A program made the translations under genes and the position numbers. Under the pieces are notes generated by a model that did no database searches, was not told the DNA's origin, and worked only from the letters and a program-made list of their open reading frames with translations. Shown piece after piece: positions 40,711 through 49,664 of a stretch of 64,000 nt of DNA (its first letter is position 1; every line of letters begins with the position of its first letter). This DNA comes from Bryobacterales bacterium (lineage in GTDB: Bacteria > Acidobacteriota > Terriglobia > Bryobacterales > Bryobacteraceae). Location: contig JAFAQY010000132.1 in NCBI GenBank assembly GCA_019261985.1, positions 62,001-126,000 on the forward strand, given 5' to 3'.

Positions 40711-42807
40711 GTGAAAGTTTACGAAACCCAAGATATCCGGAACGTCGCTTTGGCTGGCCATGGCAACTCCGGAAAGACCTCCTTGGCGGCCGGTTTTTTG
40801 TTCGCGGCAGGCGCGACCAACCGGCTGACCCGCACCGACGAAGGAAACACGATCACCGATTTCGACGAGGAAGAGGTTGCGCGCAAAATAACGATCTCGA
40901 GCGCGATCGCGGCCATCGAATGGGGCAAAAAGAAGATCAACCTGATCGATACGCCCGGGTTCAACATCTTTATCAACGACACCAAGGCTGCGATGGTCGC
41001 GGCCGATAGCGCTTTGATCGTCGTAGACGGCGTAGCCGGAGTCGAAGTGCAAACCGAGAAAGTTTGGAGCTTCGCCGAGGAGTTCAAGCTGCCGCGCGCG
41101 ATCATCATCAATAAGCTGGATCGCGAGCGATCCAGTTTTGACCGCGCGCTGGAAAGCGTGCAATCGGTCTTCGGACGCACGGCGGTTCCGATCCAGCTTC
41201 CGCTGGGCGCCGAGCGAGATTTTTCCGGCGTGGTGGATCTGGTCCGCATGAAAACGTATACGTACCCGCCCGATGGAGACGGAAAAGGCAAGGAAGGCGA
41301 GATCCCGGCAGCTCTGGCCGATGCCGCTCAGAAAGCGCACGAAGCGCTGATCGAAATGGTGGCTGAGGGCAACGACGCCCTGATGGAGGAATTCTTCGAT
41401 AAAGGCACGCTGCCGGCAGAACACATCCAGGACGGACTTCGCGACGCCGTGCACCAGATGCGCATTTTCCCGGTGATGTGCGCCTCCGGGCTCCACAACG
41501 TGGGCAGCGACCTTATTTTGAATTTTTCGCTCGAGAATTTTCCGAACCCTGCCCAGCGCGGCGCGTGGCCCGGCGCTCTGAACGGCAGCGAGGCGCAGAG
41601 AGCCGTTAAGGATTCCGAGCCGGTCTCGGCATTCGTGTTTAAAACAGTTGCCGATCCTTTTGCGGGACGCGTTTCGTATTTCAAGGTTGTCTCCGGCATT
41701 GTCAAGAATGACGCGAATCTCGTTAACGCGAGAACCGGAGGGGGCGAGCGCCTCTCCCACATCGGCGCGCTGTTTGGAAAAACCATTCAGTCCATAACCG
41801 AGCTGCACGCGGGCGATCTGGGCGCCGTTGCGAAGTTGAAGGACACGCTGACCGGAGACACGCTTGGCGATAAAGCATCGCTGATTGCCTATCCGGCGGT
41901 GAAACTGCCCGAGCCTTCGATCGCGTACGCGATCGCGGCTAAGACGCGCCAGGACGAGGATCGCATGGGCAACGCGGTTCACAAGATTTTGGAAGAAGAC
42001 CAGTCCTTGCGCTTCTATCGCGATCCGCAAACCAAGGAGTTTTTGTTGGCGGGCAGCGGGCAGCAGCACGTAGAGATCATCGTCAGCCGCCTGAAAAGGC
42101 GTTACGGCGTGGAGGTGGAGCTGCACGCGCCGAAAATTCCATACCGCGAGACCATCCGGGGCCGGGCCGACGTGCAGGGCCGCCACAAGAAGCAGACGGG
42201 CGGACACGGCCAGTTCGGCGACTGTTGGATCCGCATGGAGCCTCTGGCGCGCGGCGAAAAGTTCGCGTTTGAAAACGAAGTGTTCGGCGGAGCGATTCCG
42301 AGGAACTTCATCCCCGCCATCGAAAAGGGAATTGTGGAAGCGGCCGAGAAAGGTTATCTGGCTGGATATCCGGTAGTCGATTTCAAGGTCGTCGTCTACG
42401 ACGGCTCATACCACGACGTGGACTCATCGGAAATGTCATTTAAGCTGGCGGCGCGCAAGGCGTTCAAGGCTGCGATGGAAGCTGCGAAACCGGCATTGCT
42501 CGAACCCATCATGAACGTAGAAGTGCATGCGCCCGTGGAGTACGCAGGTGACCTGATGGGCGACATGAACGGCCGCCGCGGCCGTATTTCCGGTATGGAC
42601 ACCAAGGGCGGCACCCAGATCATAAAGGCCCAGGTGCCGATGGCCGAAATGCTCAATTACCAGAACGATCTCACCTCCATGACGCAAGGGCGCGCGACCT
42701 ACAGCATGGAGTTCGACCACTACGACTTCGTCCCATCGATGCAGTCGGACAAGATCATCGCAGCGGCGAAGGCGGCAAAGACCGGCGAAGAGGAAGAAGA
42801 AGAATAA
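40711..42807 (+). CDS. fusA2: elongation factor G paralogue (EF-G type II, FusA2-like)
   Basis: A 698-aa translation GTPase with GTG start 40711. The P-loop is AGHGNSGKTSL instead of AHIDAGKTT, switch II reads NLIDTPGF where canonical EF-G has DTPGH, and NKLD recognises guanine. Domains II-V follow in order (FVFKTVADPFAGRVSYFKV; SGQQHVEIIVSRLKRRYGV; KKQTGGHGQFGD; GDLMGDMNGRRGRISGMD). The C-terminus is an acidic EEEEEE tail. FusA2-type proteins coexist with the main EF-G and are thought to have lower GTPase activity or stress-related roles. Loss of the catalytic His agrees with that group. Genes beside it are unrelated. Confidence 0.88.
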   Translation: MKVYETQDIRNVALAGHGNSGKTSLAAGFLFAAGATNRLTRTDEGNTITDFDEEEVARKITISSAIAAIEWGKKKINLIDTPGFNIFINDTKAAMVAADSALIVVDGVAGVEVQTEKVWSFAEEFKLPRAIIINKLDRERSSFDRALESVQSVFGRTAVPIQLPLGAERDFSGVVDLVRMKTYTYPPDGDGKGKEGEIPAALADAAQKAHEALIEMVAEGNDALMEEFFDKGTLPAEHIQDGLRDAVHQMRIFPVMCASGLHNVGSDLILNFSLENFPNPAQRGAWPGALNGSEAQRAVKDSEPVSAFVFKTVADPFAGRVSYFKVVSGIVKNDANLVNARTGGGERLSHIGALFGKTIQSITELHAGDLGAVAKLKDTLTGDTLGDKASLIAYPAVKLPEPSIAYAIAAKTRQDEDRMGNAVHKILEEDQSLRFYRDPQTKEFLLAGSGQQHVEIIVSRLKRRYGVEVELHAPKIPYRETIRGRADVQGRHKKQTGGHGQFGDCWIRMEPLARGEKFAFENEVFGGAIPRNFIPAIEKGIVEAAEKGYLAGYPVVDFKVVVYDGSYHDVDSSEMSFKLAARKAFKAAMEAAKPALLEPIMNVEVHAPVEYAGDLMGDMNGRRGRISGMDTKGGTQIIKAQVPMAEMLNYQNDLTSMTQGRATYSMEFDHYDFVPSMQSDKIIAAAKAAKTGEEEEEE

Positions 42808-43294
42808 TCAAAGATCTTCGTTTCGGGAGCTCCCATCCGAGGTTTAAAACCTGCATCGGAAGCAGGGCCGTGGATTAACGGATACGGCGACGATCCAATT
42901 TTTCGTGCTGGACTCACGTCGACCTTCACACACACCGTTGCTACCGGGGCCTAGGACGGCAGCGCATGTGGAACCGGCTCTCAGATCGCGGAGCGCTCGG
43001 TCTCCCCGGCCATATGAATAGCCGTGGATTTGACCTCATTGGTGAGAGTACCTTCGGTAATTAGCTGAGTTCGCGCCAAAAATTAATTCCGCGGCTGTGG
43101 GAATTTGCACTTCGCCTCGCACGAGCCTCGCGCCCTTTGGCGGAAAACATCATCGAGTAATTATTGGAGACACTATCCGGTGATTATCGCACTGCCGTTA
43201 TCGGCACTGATTTTGAACAGTTCTCCGCGGAAAAGCTGCTGAAACGAAGTCAGCCCACGGCCTCATCAGCCCACCAAGGGGTCATAACAATTCG
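42808..43294. other. 487-base gap without recognisable gene
   Basis: Contains a perfect ten-base palindrome GGGAGCTCCC (42825-42834) shortly after the EF-G stop and an A/T-rich part near 43080-43160. No coding frame, repeat-family unit or clear promoter could be supported. Confidence 0.5.
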
Positions 43295-44704
43295 ATGAAG
43301 TATGTACGTTCCCGGAATTTATACCTTGGGTGGCTGTGTTGCGCGGCAACGACTTGGGCGCAAACAACCGATGTAACCGAACTCAAGGCCAAAATGGCGC
43401 AGCTCCAGCAGATGATGCAGGATCTCCAACAGCAGATTGCGGCGGTAGAACAAGGGCAGAAGACGCCGGCCATCCCCAAATCCCAGCCCGCGTCGACACC
43501 GCAGCCCGCCCTGATATCGGAGCCCTCACCGGAGTCCCCGGACCAGCCGTTGGAAGCCACCCTGCCGGAAGATGAGGATCGCAAGCCGCATCTGGACATT
43601 TACGGCTTTACCATGCTGGACTCCGGATTCGATTTCAAACAAGTCGATCCGCTTTGGTTTGACGTTGTTCGGCCAACGAAGCTGCCGGCATTCCCGAACG
43701 AGTTCGGCAAGAACGGTAATTGGTTCATGGGTGTGCGCCAGACACGATTCGGAGTGCGGAGCTTTACGCCAACCCTCCTAGGGGAACTAAAAACAATCTT
43801 CGAGTTCGAACTGTTCGGGACAGGTATAGACGCGGGCCAGACCACATTCCGTCTGCGGCACGCCTGGGGCGAGATTTGGAAGATCGGCGCCGGCCAGACG
43901 TGGAGTCCTTTTATGGATCCGGACGTGTTCCCGAATTCGATTGAATATTGGGGTCCGAACGGAATGGTGTTCTTCCGGAATGTCCAGTTCCGGTTCACGC
44001 CCTGGTCTAAGGGCGATTCGAATGTCATGATAGCCGCGGAACGGCCGGGCGCAAGCGGCGACCAGGGGGTTTATGCCGATCGCATCGAGCTACAAGGCAT
44101 CAAGCCGCGCTTCCCTGCTCCGGACATTTCGGGCCACGTGAGGTGGGGCGGCAGTAAGGGACATGTCCAACTCGCGGCAATTTATCGCCGCATCCAGTGG
44201 GACGACTTGAACGCCACTCCGACCCGCGATTTCAGCGGCAGCGCGAATGGCTGGGGCGTCAACTTCAGCGCCAATGCAAAGTTGTCCAAATACATCCTAC
44301 GAGCGCAGGTGGCCTATGGTAATGGGATTGAAAATTACATGAATGATGCTCCCATCGATATTGGTGTCGCAAACAACTTCTCAAATCCCAAAACTCCGCT
44401 CATCGGCAAGGCGCTTCCTGTCCTGGGCATCGTCGCATTCCTGGATCTGAACTGGAGCAAGAAGTTCACCAGCACGATCGGGTATTCGCGCCTGGATATC
44501 AGAACCACGGCGGGTCAGTCGCCGACCGATTTCAAGTCGGGACAATATGCTCTGACGAACATTCTTTTTTACCCAGTGAAGGATGTGATGCTCGGTCCTG
44601 AATTCCAATGGGGCTATCGGGACAATATCAACCGTTTCCATGTGCCCGACTATCGCATCCAGTTCTCGGCCAAGTACAACTTCAACTCTAAGGTGGGGGA
44701 ATAG
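43295..44704 (+). CDS. outer-membrane porin, DcaP-like
   Basis: A 469-aa protein. The signal peptide (GWLCCAATTWAQ) is followed by a coiled coil (LKAKMAQLQQMMQDLQQQI) and a Pro-rich linker, then a beta-barrel beginning LDIYGFTMLDSGFDF, the opening strand typical of the DcaP trimeric porin family. The barrel ends with aromatic/polar strands up to YRIQFSAKYNFNSK. Trimeric porins of this kind take up small anionic compounds. It is the first gene of a four-gene group; the glutaminase follows 32 bases later, suggesting uptake of amide-containing nutrients. Confidence 0.82.
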   Translation: MKYVRSRNLYLGWLCCAATTWAQTTDVTELKAKMAQLQQMMQDLQQQIAAVEQGQKTPAIPKSQPASTPQPALISEPSPESPDQPLEATLPEDEDRKPHLDIYGFTMLDSGFDFKQVDPLWFDVVRPTKLPAFPNEFGKNGNWFMGVRQTRFGVRSFTPTLLGELKTIFEFELFGTGIDAGQTTFRLRHAWGEIWKIGAGQTWSPFMDPDVFPNSIEYWGPNGMVFFRNVQFRFTPWSKGDSNVMIAAERPGASGDQGVYADRIELQGIKPRFPAPDISGHVRWGGSKGHVQLAAIYRRIQWDDLNATPTRDFSGSANGWGVNFSANAKLSKYILRAQVAYGNGIENYMNDAPIDIGVANNFSNPKTPLIGKALPVLGIVAFLDLNWSKKFTSTIGYSRLDIRTTAGQSPTDFKSGQYALTNILFYPVKDVMLGPEFQWGYRDNINRFHVPDYRIQFSAKYNFNSKVGE

Positions 44705-44736
44705 CTTCCGTGAGATAGCGAACTAAAGGAGTTTCT

Positions 44737-45837
44737 ATGTTGAATAGTGCACCTTCAGCGAAGGCCTTGACGATCGGTGCAGTGATAACATCTTTTGGTT
44801 TGGTCAGCGCGCCGCTCTACGCACAGGCAGCAGCCGCGCAACCACAGCTTCAACGCAGTCCCGTCGCGCCGCGCATAGAACTAGTAAAAGCGATCGTCAA
44901 CGAAGCTTACGATAAATTCAAAAATGAAAAGGGTGGGAAAAACGCGGACTATATTCCCGTGCTTGCTAAAGTCCCGTCGAACTTGTTTGGAATCGCCGTC
45001 GCGACCACGGATAACCACGCTTACTCGGTTGGCGATGCGGCCTACTCGTTCTCCATTCAGTCGATGTCGAAAGTGTTTTCGCTGGCGCTCGCTATGGAGG
45101 AGCTAGGCGCCGATACGGTTTTCCAGAAGATCGGGTCAGAAGCTACCGGCCGTCCATTCAATTCCGTCAATGCTGTCGTAGATATGCCGACGCATACGGG
45201 GAATCCGATGGTGAACGCCGGAGCGATTGCGACTGTAAGCCTGATTCCCGCAAATACTCCGGATGAGAAGTGGAGCAAAATTCTGGATTTTTACGCCAAA
45301 GCGGCGGGTGAAAAGCTCACATTGCTCAACGATGTCTACCAGTCCGAGGCGGCCACTAATCAGGGCAATCAGGCCCTGGCGGCCTTACTGCTTAAATACA
45401 ATCGCATTTACGCAGATCCATCGCAGTCCGTGGACGTCTACACGAAGCAGTGCTCGGTGGGCGTGAACGCGAAACAGCTTGCGATCATGGGCGCCACTCT
45501 TGCCAACAACGGCATCAATCCCGCAACCGGCCAGCGCGTGATTAAGGCCGAGAACGTTCCGCACATCCTCTCCGCGATGATGACCGCGGGACTGTACGAT
45601 TCTTCCGGCGCCTGGTCTTGGAACGTCGGCTTGCCGGCGAAGAGCGGAGTCGGCGGAGGGATTATCGCGGTGGTGCCGGGCAAGGGTGCGATCGCGGTCT
45701 TTGCGCCTCCCCTCGATGAACAAGGCAATAGCTTAAAGGCACAAAAGGTCATCGGGTATGTCGCGCAGAAGCTCGATTACGACCTGTTTGCGCCGGCATC
45801 GGTTGGGTTGCCGGCATCCATTGGGCGGGGGAAGTAG
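44737..45837 (+). CDS. glsA: periplasmic glutaminase
   Basis: A 366-aa protein behind AAAGGAG. Signal peptide: ALTIGAVITSFGLVSAPLYAQA. The rest is a class A glutaminase of the beta-lactamase-like fold, with catalytic Ser-Lys in FSIQSMSKVFSL, N-binding GNPMVNAGAIAT and the C-terminal KSGVGGGIIAVVPG. It hydrolyses glutamine to glutamate and ammonia. Most bacterial GlsA enzymes are cytoplasmic; the leader here predicts export. Downstream and upstream porins lie 18 and 32 bases away, supporting a scavenging operon. Confidence 0.9.
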   Translation: MLNSAPSAKALTIGAVITSFGLVSAPLYAQAAAAQPQLQRSPVAPRIELVKAIVNEAYDKFKNEKGGKNADYIPVLAKVPSNLFGIAVATTDNHAYSVGDAAYSFSIQSMSKVFSLALAMEELGADTVFQKIGSEATGRPFNSVNAVVDMPTHTGNPMVNAGAIATVSLIPANTPDEKWSKILDFYAKAAGEKLTLLNDVYQSEAATNQGNQALAALLLKYNRIYADPSQSVDVYTKQCSVGVNAKQLAIMGATLANNGINPATGQRVIKAENVPHILSAMMTAGLYDSSGAWSWNVGLPAKSGVGGGIIAVVPGKGAIAVFAPPLDEQGNSLKAQKVIGYVAQKLDYDLFAPASVGLPASIGRGK

Positions 45838-45855
45838 GGCAATCACCCACGTCAT

Positions 45856-47388
45856 ATGAAGTCGCGTTCTCTTGGTGTCCTTGCGGTGTCGGCTGTGGCG
45901 ATAAGCATTGCTCACGCTCAGGCAAGCAGCGCCGACATCCTAAAGACGATTGACCAACTCGTCGAAGAGAACCGCCAACTGGAACAGCAGAACAAAAAAC
46001 TGATGGAGCAGATAGCTGCGCTCCGGCAGGCTCTGGTAAATGAGCAAGGCCAGGCGCCGGCTGCATCAGCGCCGGCGCCAGCCCCACAAACGCCTGCGGG
46101 TACCGTGAGCGCGCAGGGACAGGCGAAGGATACCGGAGGAGTATCTTCCAGCCAGCCGGCAGACGAGGATGACAAGAGTCTGTTCCCCAAAGCGTCTGAC
46201 GGAGAGCCCGCCATCTTCGGAGAATTTAATCCCGGCCGCGGCTTCACCGTCGGCAAAGGCGAGTACGGGGAGCTGAACCTTAGCGGTTACATGGTGGCCC
46301 GATATCTCAACCAACTGCCGCCCGATCAGTCAGCCACGGACCACTTGGGCCGCCCGATTGCGGTCATGCCTCGCCAAGATTTCCAGTTCCATCGCGTCAT
46401 GCTGTTTTCGCAAGGGTGGTTGTTCAGCCCCAAATTCCAATATTCGACGTTCGTATGGACGGTGCAGGACACCAATCAGGTAGCTGTGGGCGGGGCTCTG
46501 TACTACAGTTTCGGGAAATACGCCACTATCGGAATGGGCTGGAACGCATATCCCGGTACGCAATCGTTACAAGGCTCTCACCCATATTGGCAAAGTTACG
46601 ACCGTGTAATGGCGGACGAATTCTTTCGGCCCTACTTCTCTCAAGGTATCTTCGGCCAAGGGACGATTTTTGGAAAGCTCGAATACCGGTGGATGGTCGG
46701 GAACAACAACAGCAACCTGGATGTGCCTGCCTCGAAACTAGACCGTGACCTTTCCGCCGGTGCGGCCCTAACATGGCTGCCGACAACGGGCGAGTTCGGC
46801 CCGCGAGGCGCTTTCGGTGATTACGAGCGTCATGAAAAACTGGCGACTCGCTTTAACCTCGCGTTCACGTATAGCCCCGAAGATCGGCAGAGTCCGGCCG
46901 GTTCCGCGGCCGGCAACACAACCCTCCGGTTAGCGGATAGCCTGAATATATTCGACACAAACGCATTCGCCAATGGCGTTACGGTAACAAGAGTCCGGTA
47001 TAGGCTGCTATCCGCCGCGGCAGGAATGAAACTTCACGGTTTCTGGCTGCAAGGCGAGGGCTATTACCGGAAACTCGATCAATTCATCGCTACAGGCCCG
47101 ATGCCGGTAGGCGCAGTCCGCGACACCGGCTTTTACGTCCAAGCGGCGTATATGGTTGTGCCCCAAAGATTCGAACTCTACGGGGGAACTTCATACGTGT
47201 TCAGCGGCTACGGACGCCCGCACGAATTTATTAGTGGGGGCAATTACTATCCCTGGAACACTCGAAACCTCCGCTTGAACATGCAGGTGCTCAATGTTTA
47301 TCAATCTCCGGTCAGCAGCACATTCGGTTTCTATCTCGGAAAGATCACCGGGCCCGTTGTGGCCATCGGCTTCACCGCTTTGTATTAG
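45856..47388 (+). CDS. outer-membrane porin-like beta-barrel protein
   Basis: A 510-aa protein. The signal peptide (GVLAVSAVAISIAHAQA) precedes a coiled coil (LKTIDQLVEENRQLEQQNKKLMEQIAALRQ, a segment of heptads) and a Pro/Ala linker. From about residue 125 a beta-barrel begins GELNLSGYMVARYLNQL, with alternating aromatic strands to the C-terminal GPVVAIGFTALY. Its architecture mirrors the DcaP-like porin two genes upstream but sequence similarity is low. The closest families are phosphate- or aromatic-selective porins; specificity is unknown. It overlaps no neighbour and the amidohydrolase starts 10 bases after its stop. Confidence 0.75.
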   Translation: MKSRSLGVLAVSAVAISIAHAQASSADILKTIDQLVEENRQLEQQNKKLMEQIAALRQALVNEQGQAPAASAPAPAPQTPAGTVSAQGQAKDTGGVSSSQPADEDDKSLFPKASDGEPAIFGEFNPGRGFTVGKGEYGELNLSGYMVARYLNQLPPDQSATDHLGRPIAVMPRQDFQFHRVMLFSQGWLFSPKFQYSTFVWTVQDTNQVAVGGALYYSFGKYATIGMGWNAYPGTQSLQGSHPYWQSYDRVMADEFFRPYFSQGIFGQGTIFGKLEYRWMVGNNNSNLDVPASKLDRDLSAGAALTWLPTTGEFGPRGAFGDYERHEKLATRFNLAFTYSPEDRQSPAGSAAGNTTLRLADSLNIFDTNAFANGVTVTRVRYRLLSAAAGMKLHGFWLQGEGYYRKLDQFIATGPMPVGAVRDTGFYVQAAYMVVPQRFELYGGTSYVFSGYGRPHEFISGGNYYPWNTRNLRLNMQVLNVYQSPVSSTFGFYLGKITGPVVAIGFTALY

Positions 47389-47398
47389 GGGAGGTGGG

Positions 47399-48487
47399 AT
47401 GAAACGGTATTGTGTTCCCGTTTTGATCATCTCGACGGCTTGCTGCGCATTCGCCCAATCCTACGATTTCAATGATTCCCATTTGCATCTCACCAATTAT
47501 GTCCAGGAAGGAACCGATATCTATCATTTTCTCAAGATCATGGGAAACAGGGCCGGGCGAGTAGCGCTGTTTGGCATTCCCTTGCAGCAACAGTGGTCAT
47601 TCCGCTCCGATGGAGACGACGCCCCGACATATTATTTGGGCTCGGATGCCCCTCTGTATTACTACTCGTTCACAGATGCCTGGATCGCCCGGGCATACCT
47701 TTCGCTCACCGCGTCCGAGCGCGCGCGTTTCGACCCCATGATTACGGGATTCAATCCCTCCGACATGTACGCGGCCGATCACATTCGTCGCGTGCTCCAG
47801 ACCTTTCCGGGGGTGTTTTCGGGCATCGGCGAGTTCACGATTCACAAGGAGTTCGTCTCCTCGAAGGTCGCCGGCGAGGTGGCGAGCCTGCTAGATCCGG
47901 CGCTGGATCGAATCCTCGATTTCGCGGCGGAAGCCGGGCTACTGGTGATCCTCCACAACGATATCGATGTGCCTTTTGCGAAGGAAGGTGCTCCGCCGGC
48001 CTACCTCGACCAGATGAGGGATCTTTTCAAACGTCATCCACAAACTACGATTATTTGGGCCCACACCGGGGTGGGCCGGGTGGTGCGCCCGATCCGGAAT
48101 CATTTGGCCAATCTGGAGGTAATCATTCGCGAGTCGAGCAACGTAAATTTCGATCTTTCCTGGGATGAAGTCGCGAAATACATCATCGCCAGCCCGGAAG
48201 CGACGGCGCTGACAGCGGGTCTCATCAATCGCTACCCGGATCGTTTTCTGTTCGGCACCGATGAAGTCGCGCCGCCGGATCAGGCACAGTACCTGCGCGT
48301 GTTCAACCTGTACGACCCGTTGTGGAAGCTGCTGACGCCGGAAGCCAGCCGCAAAGTGCGCCTGGAGAACTATCAGCGGCTATTCGATGCGGCCCGCGTA
48401 AAAGTCCGGGCGTGGGAAAAAGCTCACCCGGCCGGCGCAAGCCGGCAGGCGCGGGATTTGGAGGATCGCTCCAGCCACCTTCCGTAA
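47399..48487 (+). CDS. exported amidohydrolase (PF04909-like)
   Basis: A 362-aa protein behind AGGGGAGG. Signal peptide: CVPVLIISTACCAFAQ. The mature protein begins YDFNDSHLHLTNYV, the HxH metal motif of the amidohydrolase superfamily. Further metal or catalytic candidates are LVILHNDID, IIWAHTGVG and FLFGTDE near the C-terminus. It is a TIM-barrel hydrolase or decarboxylase of the PF04909 type. Its export is unusual for that family, and its place after two porins and a glutaminase suggests breakdown of an extracellular amide or lactone. The substrate is not known. Confidence 0.8.
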   Translation: MKRYCVPVLIISTACCAFAQSYDFNDSHLHLTNYVQEGTDIYHFLKIMGNRAGRVALFGIPLQQQWSFRSDGDDAPTYYLGSDAPLYYYSFTDAWIARAYLSLTASERARFDPMITGFNPSDMYAADHIRRVLQTFPGVFSGIGEFTIHKEFVSSKVAGEVASLLDPALDRILDFAAEAGLLVILHNDIDVPFAKEGAPPAYLDQMRDLFKRHPQTTIIWAHTGVGRVVRPIRNHLANLEVIIRESSNVNFDLSWDEVAKYIIASPEATALTAGLINRYPDRFLFGTDEVAPPDQAQYLRVFNLYDPLWKLLTPEASRKVRLENYQRLFDAARVKVRAWEKAHPAGASRQARDLEDRSSHLP

Positions 48488-48808
48488 AATTCAACATAAA
48501 TGCATGAATCCCGCAGCATTGCCGCGCATCCTTACTCCGCAGGAGAAGCAGCCTAAGTGAGCCGGCAAACAAGTTCACGACGTAGCGGAACAGAAACGGT
48601 TCGATGAAGCGCGCTACGGATACTTCCATGGCCGAAATGGAGCCGGCCTGGGCGCCAGCCACAGACCGGTTGGACCGGCACGATAGCAGTGCTGATGGAT
48701 TTCTTCGGGCGCATGAATGCGAAACACATCATGCGGACTAAACGAGTGACATCCAAGACCATACGAAAGGAGAAGCGCCCGGAAAACGCACCGTGGCGTA
48801 GAACGAAA
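48488..48808. other. 321-base gap without recognisable gene
   Basis: Several short start codons precede ATG 48809 in the same frame (48689, 48713, 48731), but the residues they add are basic and not signal-like. No repeat unit or clear promoter was identified. Confidence 0.5.
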
Positions 48809-49549
48809 ATGAGTACCTTCAGACACAGAACCGTAAAGTTTGCTTGCGCGGCTTTCTCCGCGGGCGTTGTCTCTATGTTGATCCAGCCGTCGCACGCCCA
48901 GCAGGAAGCCGCCCAGCAAAAGGCAGCAGCGCTGAAGCAGGCGCTCGCAAACAACCAGGCTGCGCTCCGCCAATACTCCTGGACGGAAACGACTGAGGTC
49001 AGCCTGAAAGGCGAGGTCAAGAAGCGTCAGCAGAAAGCGTGTATGTATGGTCCTGACGGCAAAGTTCAGAAGACGCCAATCGGCGACGGTTCGCCTCCAC
49101 CCCAGCAACAAAGTAGCAGACGCCCCGGCGGCAGGCTCAAACAAAAACTTGTCGAAAAGAAGGTTGATGAGATGCAAGATTATATGGAGCGGGCCGTCGC
49201 CCTCATTCAGCGTTACATACCGCCCGACGGAGAGAAGATTCAGGCGGCTGCGAAAGCGGGTAACGCCTCGGTTCAACGGGACCCAAGCGGGGGGGTCATT
49301 CTGATATTCAAGAACTATGTGCAGCCGGGCGATCAGTTCATCCTCAACCTGGACGCTGCTGGAACCGCCATAAAGAACATGAATATAGCTTCTTATTTGG
49401 ACAATGAGAAGGATATAGTCTCGCTAGCCGTGAGCTTCGCCAAGCTCCCAGACGGCACCAATTACCCCGCAAATGTCGTGCTCGACGCAAAGGCCAAGAA
49501 GATCACCGTACAGATGACGAACTCAGGGTATAGAAAAGTGGCGGGATAA
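48809..49549 (+). CDS. exported protein of unknown function
   Basis: A 246-aa protein. ATG 48809 places a signal peptide at the start (FACAAFSAGVVSMLIQPSHAQ); longer in-frame starts are less likely. The mature part has Ala/Gln-rich helices (EAAQQKAAALKQALANNQAALRQY), then WTETTEVSLKGEVKKRQQ, a basic helical segment and a beta-rich end (LIFKNYVQPGDQF, KKITVQMTNSGYRKV). It resembles short secreted proteins seen in Acidobacteria and Proteobacteria, with no function I know. It lies downstream of the glutaminase group but with its own gap. Confidence 0.65.
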   Translation: MSTFRHRTVKFACAAFSAGVVSMLIQPSHAQQEAAQQKAAALKQALANNQAALRQYSWTETTEVSLKGEVKKRQQKACMYGPDGKVQKTPIGDGSPPPQQQSSRRPGGRLKQKLVEKKVDEMQDYMERAVALIQRYIPPDGEKIQAAAKAGNASVQRDPSGGVILIFKNYVQPGDQFILNLDAAGTAIKNMNIASYLDNEKDIVSLAVSFAKLPDGTNYPANVVLDAKAKKITVQMTNSGYRKVAG

Positions 49550-49664
49550 CGTGTTGCGTCGCGCCCGAAACGGGGAGGCGTGACCTTTTTCGCGGGAGCG
49601 GACTCATCAATCGGTCCGGAGTGCAACCAGCGGTGCCCGCGCGTGCAGGCTCGATTGGGATCGC

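Noticed and set aside
40690-42207. 505-codon minus-strand open frame opposite EF-G
   Set aside because: Antisense shadow of a well-supported GTPase gene with strong codon bias.
42808-43294. Small RNA gene
   Set aside because: No promoter-terminator pair or stable structure beyond one ten-base palindrome was visible.
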